A DNA stretch of 64,000 nucleotides from Silene conica (lineage: Eukaryota > Streptophyta > Magnoliopsida > Caryophyllales > Caryophyllaceae), in assembly GCA_029255685.2 (NCBI GenBank), contig CM055311.2, positions 4,884,269-4,948,268 of the forward strand, read 5' to 3'. The position numbers and the translations under genes were made by a program. Positions 50,569-61,625 of this stretch are shown one piece after another. The notes under the pieces are model-generated. The model was not told the DNA's origin, made no database searches, and saw nothing but the letters and a program-made list of their open reading frames with translations. The number at the start of each line of letters is the position of its first letter. The first letter of the stretch is position 1.

Positions 50569-50879
50569 TCCTCGAATTGTAAGTCCTCGATTATTTCGAT
50601 GTTATTTCTAGCTATCGGACAATTGTTAATTGGTTTAATTCCATTGTGAATGTATGTTGGTCTCGTTGTATTTTGTCGAATTCGTGTTGAGATCCTCTGG
50701 AGTCTATTTTTGGAGGGTACTCCTAAAAGAATGATAGAGTGATAAATGACTAATATTTTTTTTATGTATAAAACTCTACCATGTAGAGTTTTTTTACAAC
50801 TCTAGAGGATCGTAAATTCGTAACTGTCGAAGTTATATTTGAGGCGTTTGAATACGAAAGGGGGAATATTCTGTCGGGC
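50569..50879. other. 3' flank of the BTB gene
   Basis: T-rich DNA includes the presumed 3' UTR. No further feature is clear. Confidence 0.5.
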
Positions 50880-51770
50880 TAAATTATGGAGACCATCCGT
50901 GTCCCAAACTTGGAAGACCCTTCTATGGAAGATTATCACGAAAACTTTACCGGTGGGGTGGGAGTTCCAGAGAAGGGGTATTGGGGTGGAGCACTCATGT
51001 GGTGTGTAGGGACTGGAAAATGTCATCTATAGAGACGATGGAGCACCTCTTTTGGGATTGCCCTCTATCGGTAAGATTATGGGCGGCTTCACCTTTGGGT
51101 ATTAATTCTAATCAACAAGGTGGTGGGGAATAGGGAATTGGGTTTTTAACTGGATCAACTATTTTTACACTATGATTGACTCACAATCTAGGATTATCCA
51201 GTTTATTGCACTGCTTTAGTGTAAATGGGTGGCAAGGAATAACTGTATCTTTAAGGGGGAGCCTGTGGTCCCTGTTGTTTTCTTTAAGGTTTATTTACGA
51301 AAAGGAGAAATCAACACAAGAGCGGCAAGTTAAGAATGTAGAAGGTTTGGAGGATCCCATTGAGAGAATCAGGGATTCACACCCGTTACGTTTGGTGGGG
51401 GATACATGGTCGTGCTTATGTGTAAGGATTAAGGTAGATGGTAGCAACTCTGGGATGTGTTGCTATTGATGGGGAAGGGGCAACGATATTTGAGGGAACG
51501 GAGAGGTTGTGTTCGGTTTCTCCCTTGCAGGCGGAAGCGTTAGGTATTAGGCAGGTTGTGCAGTGGGAAGTTGGAAGTTGGAAGGCAATTCCGTCACGTG
51601 GAGGTCCTCTTTGGTTGAAACAAACACACCACCAGATCGAAGATGTCATTGGAGACATCCAACGTGAGGCATGTCATGAATTCATGATTCATGCCATGTC
51701 TTCAACACCAAGCATCAAGGGGGTAACACACACTATTGGCCAGGCGTAAACCCTACCTTTTATGTTCGCT
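50880..51770 (+). pseudogene. Degraded LINE tail: zinc-binding RT domain and RNase H-like domain
   Basis: About 50925-51105 translates as LPVGWEFQRRGIGVEHSCGVC ... MEHLFWDCPLSVRLWA. This fits the reverse-transcriptase zinc-binding domain (C-x2-C, then H-x3-C) of plant L1 LINEs. About 51415-51700 gives an RNase H-like domain (KVDGS, then GCVAIDGEG and LQAEALGIRQVVQW). It is in a different frame from the first part, with a frame change near 51440-51460. Stops and frame changes show it is dead. The rest of ORF2 is absent upstream. Confidence 0.7.
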
Positions 51771-52500
51771 TTGAGGCCTTAGGATGACAAATAATTGAGA
51801 CGCAATTAGTTATATCCTTGAAAGTCCCGCTTTATTATACAATTTTCATGGCTATCATGAAAGTAGAGCATTGGTCAGAAATCAGAATACCACCTGTAAT
51901 TGAGAATAAGATTGTTCCGAACACAGTGTCGTAGATAGTCTATCATTTGATATTTGTTTCAGTTATTGATATTTAATATTGTCCATTTTACTATATATAA
52001 TGACCGATTTTATAGCTGTAGTACTTCTAACGATTTCTGTAAGCATCATGTGGAGAGATGAATTGAAAGTCGCCAATAAGGTCGTCCACGTCTTGCCGTT
52101 TAGACAACTTTGATCTCCAACTTAAGGGTTACTCGTTCTGTTCTGTTTTTCTTTTTTTTTTTATTGTAGGGGTATAATAATTAAAGGTAAACGATAGGTT
52201 GGGACAAGGAAACATAATCACCCCAGTTTTGTATATCCTCTTGTGTGTGACAACTCGTGATAAAGCAACAAGAGTAAATAAGTAATATGCTAAATATGCA
52301 GCTGAAAAATGTAGATTAAATAGCAAGTGTCACTAAAACGTTTAAACTAAAGTGTTGAAACATGTTCAAAAACTCCAATTAGTCTAATACAAAAAAAAAG
52401 TACTATAAAATAGAAATAAGTTTGAGGGATCACAATCCCTCAAAAGTCAAAACAAATAAATAAATAGACCAATAGGACAAATTCACGGTACAACATGTAA
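51771..52500. other. Intergenic DNA, nothing recognised
   Basis: This is AT-rich sequence without a supported open frame or repeat family I can name. Confidence 0.5.
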
Positions 52501-52605
52501 GGTTAATTGATTAATATGCAAGTTCACTAGCTTACTTGTCTCAAAACCTAAAAGGTTAATTGATTAATATGCAAGTTCACTAGCTTACTTGTCTCAAAAC
52601 CTAAA
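52501..52605. repeat. Exact two-copy tandem duplication, 53-base unit
   Basis: The unit starting GGTTAATTGATTAATATGC (52501) recurs at 52554 with no difference over 52 bases. It lies about 600 bases beyond the MurE stop codon. Confidence 0.9.
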
Positions 52606-52718
52606 CCTAAGTAACATCGATCTGCAGCCTGTCATTCATGAAACATGTGCCATACATAAAATGTGTGAGGACTCTAATAAGAATAAATATAAACCTTAAG
52701 ATTTTGATGGTTCATCTA

Positions 52719-52960
52719 ATATGGTATCAGAACCACTGTAGTCGCAGGTCACGGGTTCAAATCCCCCGATAGCCTCCTATAACAGTATAACTCACGAAAT
52801 GGAATTTCATCACATGATATGAGGAAGCATGTGCACTAACCGCTCTTTGAGCCGAATGGGCAGTCGAGTGACTATGAGGCATCTCACCCCTAGTGCTCAA
52901 TAGGACCCAACGCGTGTTTGAGTACAGGGGACAAAAACTTTCATCTTCACTTTTGATGTG
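52719..52960 (+). repeat. Possible LTR-element or SINE remnant with tRNA-like motifs
   Basis: TGGTATCAGAACCACTG (near 52721) resembles the common initiator-tRNA-Met primer site with one or two changes. GGGTTCAAATCCC follows about 30 bases later and resembles a pol III B box. No LTR pair could be found, so the class is unresolved. Confidence 0.35.
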
Positions 52961-53198
52961 ATTTTCTGAGACTCAATGTAATCCTAAATCAACGATACAG
53001 ACCGTACATGGCAACAAATGCAAAACATACCTTAAGTAAGTCAATCATTATCGAGACAAATTAGCTGCAAAAAGAATGGTCATAATCACTAAACGCACTT
53101 CTAACTTGTCAGTATATATCGAAGAAGATGATCAGGAACAAGTGAGCAACTTTGCTCCATATTCACCATCACCAATAATAGTCAAGTATATACACAAC

Positions 53199-56100
53199 TC
53201 AATGGCTCTCCGGTAACCTGCAATGCAGAGAAAATAGATACATATCTTACTAACATCAATAGAAGTAGAGAAAACAAGTAAAAATGGCATTATAATCCGA
53301 ATAAGAGAAGGAATATAAGCAACTAAAACAAGAACACCATACCGCCATGGGAATTCACTCGTGTCTATTCCAGCTTGGTGAAGCTCATCAACATACTGTA
53401 GTGCTTCCCTGCACTCCTCCCTGTCGTCAAAGAACTCCTTTTTATCACCTTCAATCTGATATGCTTCATGGCCTTTGCCAGCAACTACCTACAAGCAGCA
53501 CAACAATAACTTGCAGAATTTATGGAAGGAATAGTACTAAACATCCATGGGGAGAGATACATGTTCGAGCATTTGGGGTACTGGCACTGTGGCACATCAG
53601 AAAGCTAGACTTTTTTTCTGCATTTTGGCGCTAAAAACCAAAAAAAGTTGCGTAATTTAAAAGGACCATATGGACAAGACTTTCTGGATACACCGCTGCT
53701 CAGTGCTCAAGAGTTCGAGTATAAATGAAAAGTTCAGAGTTTCTGACAGAAATCCAGGCTTGAATTCCTGGAACTCAGTGGTCAAACATCACACTAAGGG
53801 GTTGTTTGGTTGCCTTTTAAAATCACGGGAATTGGAAAATCATGGGGAGTGGGAAAAGTGACTCTTGTTTGGTTGCCCAATTCATGGGAATTAGAACTTC
53901 CTATGGAAGTTCTAATTCCTACATTATGTAGGAAGTCGCTTACCTAGCCCCCTCTAGGTAATTGGAAGTTCCCGCATGGATTGAAGTTCCTACATTCAAC
54001 CAAACAACATTTACCTAATTCACGTGATTTTTAAGTTCATATGAATTTTATCTTCCCATGCCGAACCAAACGACCCCGTAAGTGTAATAAGGAGTAACGA
54101 ATATTCAGACTTACCACCATATCACCTTCCTCACCCATTGCAACAGCACAGCGTACGGCTACTCGCCTAATATCATGCAAGAAAAGCCGGTGGCCATTTG
54201 AAAGAGGGGGATAATAATCATTTTCGCCATGCTTCAAGTAGTCTTGCATTGTCCATCCAATTCCAGACAACATGTCATCCAGTATATCCACTGTAACACA
54301 GAATTTACACATTTGCCATTAATCCTAAAGTAGGGATTCTAGCACCAAAAAAAAAGTATAATGATTCTCGACACGCAAATTGACTTTGGCATCAATGCAT
54401 CACAAGGAGGATAAACTAGGAACTAAATCAAGATCATTCATGTCAGAAAATCAAGATGCTATGTTCGTTCAAACCAAAAACAGCATGTTTTTATAGACCT
54501 TTTATGACCTCACGGTCATTCATCAGGTAAAATAAGAGGACCAATTGGTTACTTACATGGATCTTCGTTCCTTGGATTATCAGAAGTTAGCATAGTTACA
54601 TCACTTTTATCAGTTGCAATCTTTGTAAGCAGAGGTCTCTTACCCCTGTCTTGCTCACCAGAACTGCCAATAACTGGAAATGAAAATAGCAGTAATTAAG
54701 TCGTAAATTAAAAATAACTATCAAGGCACTTCCACAACAGTCATAATAATAGAAAAGATGGTACATACCAGTGATTATCCTCCTGGGGTTGAGCTCCCTC
54801 ACTGAATCGAGAAGCCTAGACAAGCCATTTGGAGTACTAGCATGATCGACGATCACCCCAAATGCTTGTTCTTCATCAATTAATTCACATCTTCCAGGAA
54901 CTGCATCGATTTCTTCAATACCCCTCACAATATCCTCCAATGGCGCCCCGACTGCAATCCCAACAGCAACAGCTGCTAGGATATTGTAAATGTTATGCTT
55001 CCCAAGCAACCCTGATGAAATCTCCAAAATGCCCTGAGGAGTATTCACCAAGATAGTAGTCTCAAACAAAGAAAGCTCATACTTTAGAGGATGAACATCC
55101 GCATTCTTATTGTCCAAAGCAAAAGTCAAAACAGGAACATCCGGGTTCCCTTGATTTATGAAAAACGGTGCATTCACGTCATCAATGTTTACAATCTTCC
55201 TATGTCTATCAGGATCAACCATCCTAGAGAACAACTTACCCTGAGCAACCCTATACTCCTCTTCACTCCCTTCAAAACCCGAATGATCCATAGTCGAATT
55301 AGTGAACACGGCAATATCAAAATCAACCTCCTCACAGCGTCCACAAGCCAGCTCATTAGAAGAGGCTTCCATGACTACTGCTTCGGCTCCATTGTGAAGC
55401 ATCTTCGCCATCAACTTCTGAACTAAAACACCATCAGGACTAGATTCCGGTGAATCCAACTTATTCTCACCATGTAAATAATAAGCCACAGAACTCATCA
55501 ACCCAGTTCTCAACCCCATTGCCTCATACATACCCTTGATTAAATACCCAGTAGTCGTCTTCCCATGGGTACCCGTCACACCAATTACCGACATCTCTCT
55601 CGTGGGCCACCTATAAAACGCAGCCGCCAATGCAGGTAGGGCGGCGTTAGTATCCTCCACAAGCACTAAACCCTTACAACCAAGAGTCTCCCCAAGATCA
55701 ATCTCCTTACTAGCTACAACAGCAACTGCACCTCTCTTATCGGCCTCACTCAGAAATAAATGACCATCGGTTTTACTCCCAACACAACACACAAACAAAT
55801 CCCCGGCATTAACCAGCCTTGAATCGTGCTCAATCCCGGTAATCTCCACCTCTAAATCACCATACACTGAAATTGGCACGACTTTACACTCATCTAATAG
55901 CTCAGCTAATGTCATCCTAAATTTGGGTTCAATTATCCTAACCTTACTATTACCAAAACTATCAAAATCATTACCATAATCAAAAGACGCATCATTATTC
56001 AAATCAAACGCATCCAACTTGTTATCAATTTCACCATCTTCTTCTTCTTCCTCCTCACCTTCATCCACAACCTTCAATCCGCGCAATTTGTCAATCTCCT

Positions 56101-56617
56101 CGAGATCCACAACTTCATCAGCATCCAATTCATCAACAGCATCAATAACAACATCCAAATTGTGCTGGGTTTTAGGTGGGTTGGGTGGTAGAAGCCCTTT
56201 CTGAACAAACTCCTTACGCTTGACGGAAATGGCTTTATCAATATCAGCAAACAAACCGTCAGATGTAGCATAGCCACGGGAATTTAAATCATCATCTTGG
56301 GCGTCATCAGGGGCGTCCTCAACATCCCGGATGGCGTCGAGGTAGACAGACTGGTTAGCGGCAAAGTCATCTTCCTCGAGTTTACGAGCGCGGGAAGCTT
56401 GGCGCTTGATTTGCTGGAACTTGGAGACACCGTGAGCGGTGTCTTCAGGGGCTTCAGGTGGGTCGTCGTCGGAGGGGTTAGGGAAGGTGTTAGTGGAAGC
56501 TGAGAGAGATAGGCGTGGACGGCGAAAAGGGTATTTTGGGAAATTCAAGGAGGACGAGAGGGATAGTGAAGGAAGCGGGGCCCGTGAAGGAAGTGTGAGG
56601 AATAGTTGAAGAGACAT
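53199..56617 (-). CDS. MURE: Plastid MurE-like ligase (PAP11-type), five exons
   Basis: The exons are 56617-54769, 54673-54557, 54290-54115, 53488-53343 and 53217-53199, all with GT/AG borders. They join in frame to 768 residues, close to the ~770 of Arabidopsis MurE. The N-terminus (MSLQLFLTLPSRAPLPSLSLSSS) looks like a chloroplast transit peptide. An acidic plant-specific stretch runs to about residue 230, then the Mur ligase N-terminal domain. The ATP loop GVTGTHGKTTTG is near residue 345 and DNPRNEDP, the diaminopimelate-ligase motif, near 648. Bacterial MurE adds meso-diaminopimelate to the peptidoglycan precursor. In Arabidopsis the protein is a component of the plastid-encoded RNA polymerase complex needed for chloroplast development. 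The exon 2 start reads VIGSSGEQDRGKRP, where I expect something like VFGCAGE. Confidence 0.95.
53489..54114 (-). other. MurE intron 3, carrying a MITE
   Basis: Read on the - strand, the intron begins GTAAGT at 54114 and ends TTGTAG before 53488. Nearly half of its 626 bases is the MITE at 53798-54077. The remainder is ordinary AT-rich intron. Confidence 0.85.
53798..54077. mobile_element. MITE in MurE intron, hAT- or Harbinger-like
   Basis: The ends are GGGGTTGTTTGGTTG and, inverted, GGGGTCGTTTGGTTC. The flanks include TAA on the left and GTAA on the right, so a TAA duplication (Harbinger) is possible but not clean. Inside, 53887-53919 is a perfect hairpin with 15-base arms GGAATTAGAACTTCC and a 3-base loop. 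No coding capacity. Confidence 0.75.
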
Positions 56618-56787
56618 TGGAGAAGAAGAGAGTGGAGTGTAAATTCAGTGTGAATTTTGAGCAAGGAGAACTCTGAGGTTTATTCCAAGGTTTTGGATAA
56701 TGTTATTTACAACTTCTTTTCCAGATTTTCATTTCTAACCCTTTGTTAATACTTACTTTGTCTCAATTGTACCTCTCTGTTTATCAA
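56618..56787 (-). promoter_or_regulatory. MurE 5' flank between start codon and MITE
   Basis: These 170 bases before the start codon hold the presumed 5' UTR and core promoter. I see no clear TATA box at a usual distance. A MITE occupies the next 204 bases upstream. Confidence 0.4.
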
Positions 56788-56991
56788 CACAAATTGTCAT
56801 ATGTGACGGCGGTATCCGTCATAAGCTGGTGACGGATACCGTTTTCTCTCACAAAATACTCACTTTCTCTCTCTTTCTCTAGCACTATTTAGTATTTATG
56901 TGGTCCCCTTCTCCACCAACTCATTTTGTGTTCATTTTATCTCACAAAATATCCGTCACAAATGGTGACCCGTCACAAACAAGACATACTA
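56788..56991. mobile_element. Mutator-like MITE with 9-base target duplication
   Basis: A perfect GTTTATCAA duplication flanks it (56779-56787 and 56992-57000). The ends are related inverted repeats containing TGTGACGG, with further inner GACGGATA inverted copies. At 204 bases it has no coding capacity. The 9-base duplication points to Mutator-type transposition. Confidence 0.78.
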
Positions 56992-57111
56992 GTTTATCAA
57001 AGGCCCGCTTATATCCCTATACTTTGTTATTAATCTTCATCTGTAATCAAAAATTGAATTATGTTTCTTCTATACCATTGAGTAATGATGCCATAAATAA
57101 TTAGTTTATAA

Positions 57112-57198
57112 TCTATATAATAACATAAAAGGCATGTTGAGTGTCTCATTGATAAATATTTACATTTTCTAGCTTATAGTAATGCCATGTCACATCCT
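57112..57198 (+). mobile_element. Truncated Helitron 5' end, copy 1
   Basis: This starts A|TCTATATAATAACATAAAA and follows the family 5' end for about 87 bases, up to the start of the next copy. Confidence 0.65.
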
Positions 57199-57349
57199 TC
57201 TATATAATAACATAAAAAGGCATGTTGAGTGTCTCATTGATAAGTATTTGCATTTTCTAGCTTATAGTAATGTCATGTCAACCCTTATAAAATTACCAAA
57301 GTAACCTTCAAAAAAATTTAAATTTCCTACAAAAATCTATATTTATCTA
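57199..57349 (+). mobile_element. Truncated Helitron 5' end, copy 2
   Basis: This is the same 5' sequence as copy 1 but runs about 150 bases before copy 3 starts at 57350. Confidence 0.65.
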
Positions 57350-58548
57350 TCTATATAATAACATAAAAACGCATGTTGAGTGTCTCATTGATAAGTATTT
57401 GCATTTTCTAGCTTATAGTAATGCCATATCACACCCTTATAAAATTATCAAAGTAACCTTCAACAAAATTTAAATTTCTTACAAAAATATCATATTTTTG
57501 TAACATACAAAATGAAGCAAATGAAATGACATTATTATTGTTCAAATTAAATATCTGATTAAATATTCATTAAGGTAAAAATAAATAAATTAAATATTCA
57601 TTAAGGTAAAAAAAAATAAAGTGAGGTATCATCTATAAATTCACATCCAATTAAGTGTCATGATTTATAATTAAAATTGACATTTGAATCTATAAAATTA
57701 GTATTAAAAGAATTATTAAGCACCTAATTGATAAGTATTTACATTTTCTACCCATCTTTACAATAATATAAAAGTCTAATTCTGAGTAGTATTCTGTGCT
57801 GGTACGTGTCCGGTTATGAAACTCTTTCAAAACTACATAAACTCAACTATTTTTCTATTTTCTCAAAGCAATATATTAAATGACATTAAACTTAAACAAT
57901 TATTACAAATCTATACAATTAGGACTTAAACAATCCTTTGAACTCCCTCGGGCTTGTAATTTATAATCCAAAAGTTTTTAGCTTTTTAGTTCCACCTCCC
58001 CTTAAAATCAACATTTATTGTTAATTGAGAGAGCGACATTAAATATCATTATGAATCTATAACCATAAATCTATCTATAAAATCTTATTAGAAGGGTAAA
58101 TTAAAATATCAAATTAATGTGACGTGTCGGAAATTAATTATGATATGGCAAAAATTATTGTGAATGACACTTATCTATATATTGTAAATTTATTAAACTA
58201 ACTCCTTTCATATACACATAAAATATACTAAATATTTTACAAAAATGTCATTATTATCATCATTATTCTTAAATTAATTAGGCATATTAAATATTTGATG
58301 AGTTAACAAATTTTAAAAGTGATGCTACCCCTACAAAAATCGCACTACGATAATAAACTCCGCTACAACATTATATAAAAAAAACTAAGAATTTCACTAA
58401 CTCACGTGTCATTTAAAATTCATTTCCAAATATTATGAGTCACATGTTTAGAAGTACAAAAAAATTTAAAAAATTAGTTGCAAAAAAAAAAAAAATTAAT
58501 ACAAACTTTTTATTAGTTTCACTCACAACTTTGGTTCTTAATCTATCA

Positions 58549-61500
58549 CTAGTTTTTGTGCCCGTGCAGATGCACGGGATCATTTTCGTATTTTAGTACT
58601 TGTTTTATTGGTTTTGTTGTCATTTTGGTGAGTTCTAAAACTTTTGGCTTTAACTTTATCGGAAAAGAAACAAAGGATGGACATCTACGTATATTCCGTA
58701 TTACATGTAAAATCACTAAATAAATGCATCGTAATAATATTTTATCACTTTTCATATTGTCTTTAGTCTAGTAAAGACGATATGAATAATACATAGAATG
58801 AAAGCGCTATATTAAAATACAATTTATTTTCGTCTTACTAATCAGATTAAAAATTAGTGTTTAATTTCATAAATACAATGTAGTTTGATAAACCTTTTCA
58901 GCAAATATGTGTACAAAATCATCTTAACATCCTCCTTGTCATTTCAATGGATTTTCAACGTATAGGCAAAAGATTGGTGGAGTGAAATGATTTTTATATA
59001 TCATTTACTTGGATGAAAGTATTTATATATCTTATTAATTTAATGTTTACTCATATAATATATTTATAGTCTAATTTGTACCCACTAATTGTCGCTTTAA
59101 TTTCAACAATTTATTTAGAGAAATAATAAAAGTTTTCTGGATAAAAGGGAAAATAAAAAATTACAAATTATTATAATGGTGACTAACAAATATACCATTA
59201 AATAAAGGATATATATTTTAAATACATATGATAGATTAATAACCAAAGTTGTGAATGGAAAATAAGAGGTCGGTATAAATTTAATTTTTGTGTTTGCAAT
59301 TAATATTTTTTTTTGTACTTATCATGTGACTCATAGCATTTGAAAAGAATTTTAAATGACACGTGACTTAGTGAGATACTTAGTATTATTTTTTATATAA
59401 TTTTGTAGAGGATTTACCCTTTAAAGGGATTTTATAGATGAAAATTATGATTTTTGTGATAGTTACATAATAAACAAATGTGTAATTAATTTTTGCTTAT
59501 ATAAATTTCAACAATATATTCGAGAGAAGAACTTTTTTGTGAATGTAGACAAAAAATTATGATAATATGTAAAGTATAATAATAGTGAGAGAAAAAGGTA
59601 AGGAGTAAAACTTTAGAAGTGGATTTGTCAATTTAATAGTGGAAAATTAGCAAAACAAACGGCACATTTTCTCAAATGGCATAATTATTAGATTATAAAA
59701 CATACATAATATGATTCAAAAATATTTTGTACAATTTAAGCATAGTTGTTTTATTTTCATTCATCCAATATTACAATCATAACAATACAATTATAATTCT
59801 TCAGAACTATTAATTTTCTTGATTCATGAGAAAATAAAATATACACAAATTAAAAATAAAATAAATCTCGAAGAAAAATATACATTACAAGTGTCAAATG
59901 TATATATTAGGTGGGGAAAAAATGACTTAAAAGTATGAAAGTATTCAAAGTTCAAATAACGAATTGGAGAATGAGCATTGCATTACAACCGATAACTATA
60001 ATATTTACCCACTATATGACGCTATTAAAAGGTTAGATTGACATATTTGTAGGATACTTCCCCAGTTCAACCAAAATATTTGATTTATAACCTGTTTGAC
60101 AAAATACAAAATAGAATTAGAAATTTTACATGGAAAACTACACTGCGTGAAAGAGTGAAAAACAGTGCAATACAATTTACAAAATTTGTCTATTAATAAA
60201 TTAAGGGTTATAATATATAATATAACATGTCACCATATATGAGAGATTCATACTACCATTTTATATTGCACACGCCGCACGCCATAGTAAAAAATGAAAA
60301 CTTGACAAAACAAAAGAGTATTCAAACCAAAAGAAAAGTGGAAAGAAGATCTATTACCATTATTTTCCAATTCCATATAATGCTATTGATATGTAAAAAT
60401 GTTAATCTCCTGAAATTTAAGTACAAACACAAAATGATAATTAAATTAGATTCCAACTCTAACTATTTATTCAAAAATAAAAAAGATACAAAGCGAAACA
60501 ATTTATTTATTTATACTTTACCTACAACTCTCTAAATAAAAATAAAAATTAAGATTCGTGTCATAGTTATTTAAGATCATTTTGGTAATTAATTCTTGCA
60601 TTAATTCCAATAATTCATTTAGGGGAAGAAGAAAAGTTGTGCAGGAAGAGTTATAAAAATTAAGATAACATAACTATAAAGTATAATAATGGTCCTTAAA
60701 AATATATCATTAAATAAAAGAAGTACATGTTAAATAGAATATCATAGATTAAGAACCAAAGTTGTGAATGAAACTAAAAGGTTTGTATTAATTTATTTTT
60801 TGAGTTTGTAACTAATATTTTTAAATTTTTTGTACTTGTAAACATCTGACTCATAATATTTGGAGATGATTTTTAAATGACACGTGAGTTAGTAAAGTTC
60901 TTAGTCTTTTTTTAATATAGTGTTGTAGCGGAGTTTATTATCGTCGTGCCATTTTTGTAGAGGTAACATCACTTTTAAAATTTGTTATCTCGTCAAATAT
61001 TTAATATGAATAATTAATTTATGTGTATATGAAAAGGGTTAGTTTAATATTATATAAATAAGTGTCACGTCACAATAATTTTTGTCATGTCACAATAAAA
61101 TTTTGTCATGTCACAATTAATTTTTGCCATGTCACATTAATTTAATATTTTAGTTTATCCCTATAATAAGATTTTTTTTGCAGCAAAGCAAGGGATCTAT
61201 ATATTTATAAAATACGAGTGAAAATACAAGACCCGTACCATACTACAAAGGAAACCATGGAGGTTCCCTACCTAAAAAAACCCTTTTAAGGCAAAAAAAG
61301 ATTTTATAGATATTAATTTTATAAATTCAAATGTCAATTTTAATTATAAATCATAACACTTAATTGGATGTGTATTTATAGAAGACTTTATATTTTTTTA
61401 GCTTAATGAATATTTAATCACATATTTAATTTGAACAATAATGATGTCCTTTGATTAGCTTCATCTTGTATTTTACAAAATATGACATTTTTGTAGGAAA

Positions 61501-61625
61501 TTTGAATTTTGTTGAAGGTTATTTTGGTAATTTTAGAAGGGTGTGACATGGCATTACCATAAGCTAGAAAATTCAAATACTTATCAATGAGGCACTCAAC
61601 ATGCCTTTTTATGTTATTATATAGA
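58549..61625 (-). mobile_element. Non-autonomous Helitron, - strand, inserted in the + strand copy
   Basis: On the - strand it starts TCTATATAATAACATAAAAA (61625 downward). It ends with hairpin CCCGTGCA/TGCACGGG (58561-58578), then CACAAAAA and CTAG (58549-58552). The flanks are A on the left and T on the right (61626), as Helitrons require. Its own related segment near 60740 reads continuously across the equivalent point, which confirms the insertion site. It is about 3.1 kb with no genes. Confidence 0.85.
61176..61297 (-). mobile_element. Short non-LTR retroposon (SINE or truncated LINE tail) inside the - strand Helitron
   Basis: About 122 bases lie between two copies of AAGATTTT (61168-61175 and 61298-61305). 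On the - strand they end TTTGCTGCAAAA, a poly-A tail. The segment is absent from the equivalent place in the + strand Helitron. Confidence 0.55.

Noticed and set aside
52719-52790. A tRNA gene, because of the B-box-like GGGTTCAAATCCC
   Set aside because: There is no cloverleaf. The upstream part resembles a primer site instead, so it is listed only as a possible repeat remnant.
57760-57800. A further Helitron start (TCTTTACAATAATATAAAAG)
   Set aside because: It resembles a Helitron 5' end, but no matching 3' end or empty-site comparison could be found.
60227-60535. 102-residue open frame inside the Helitron
   Set aside because: It is Lys/Asn-rich chance frame in AT-rich DNA, with no Rep or helicase motif.
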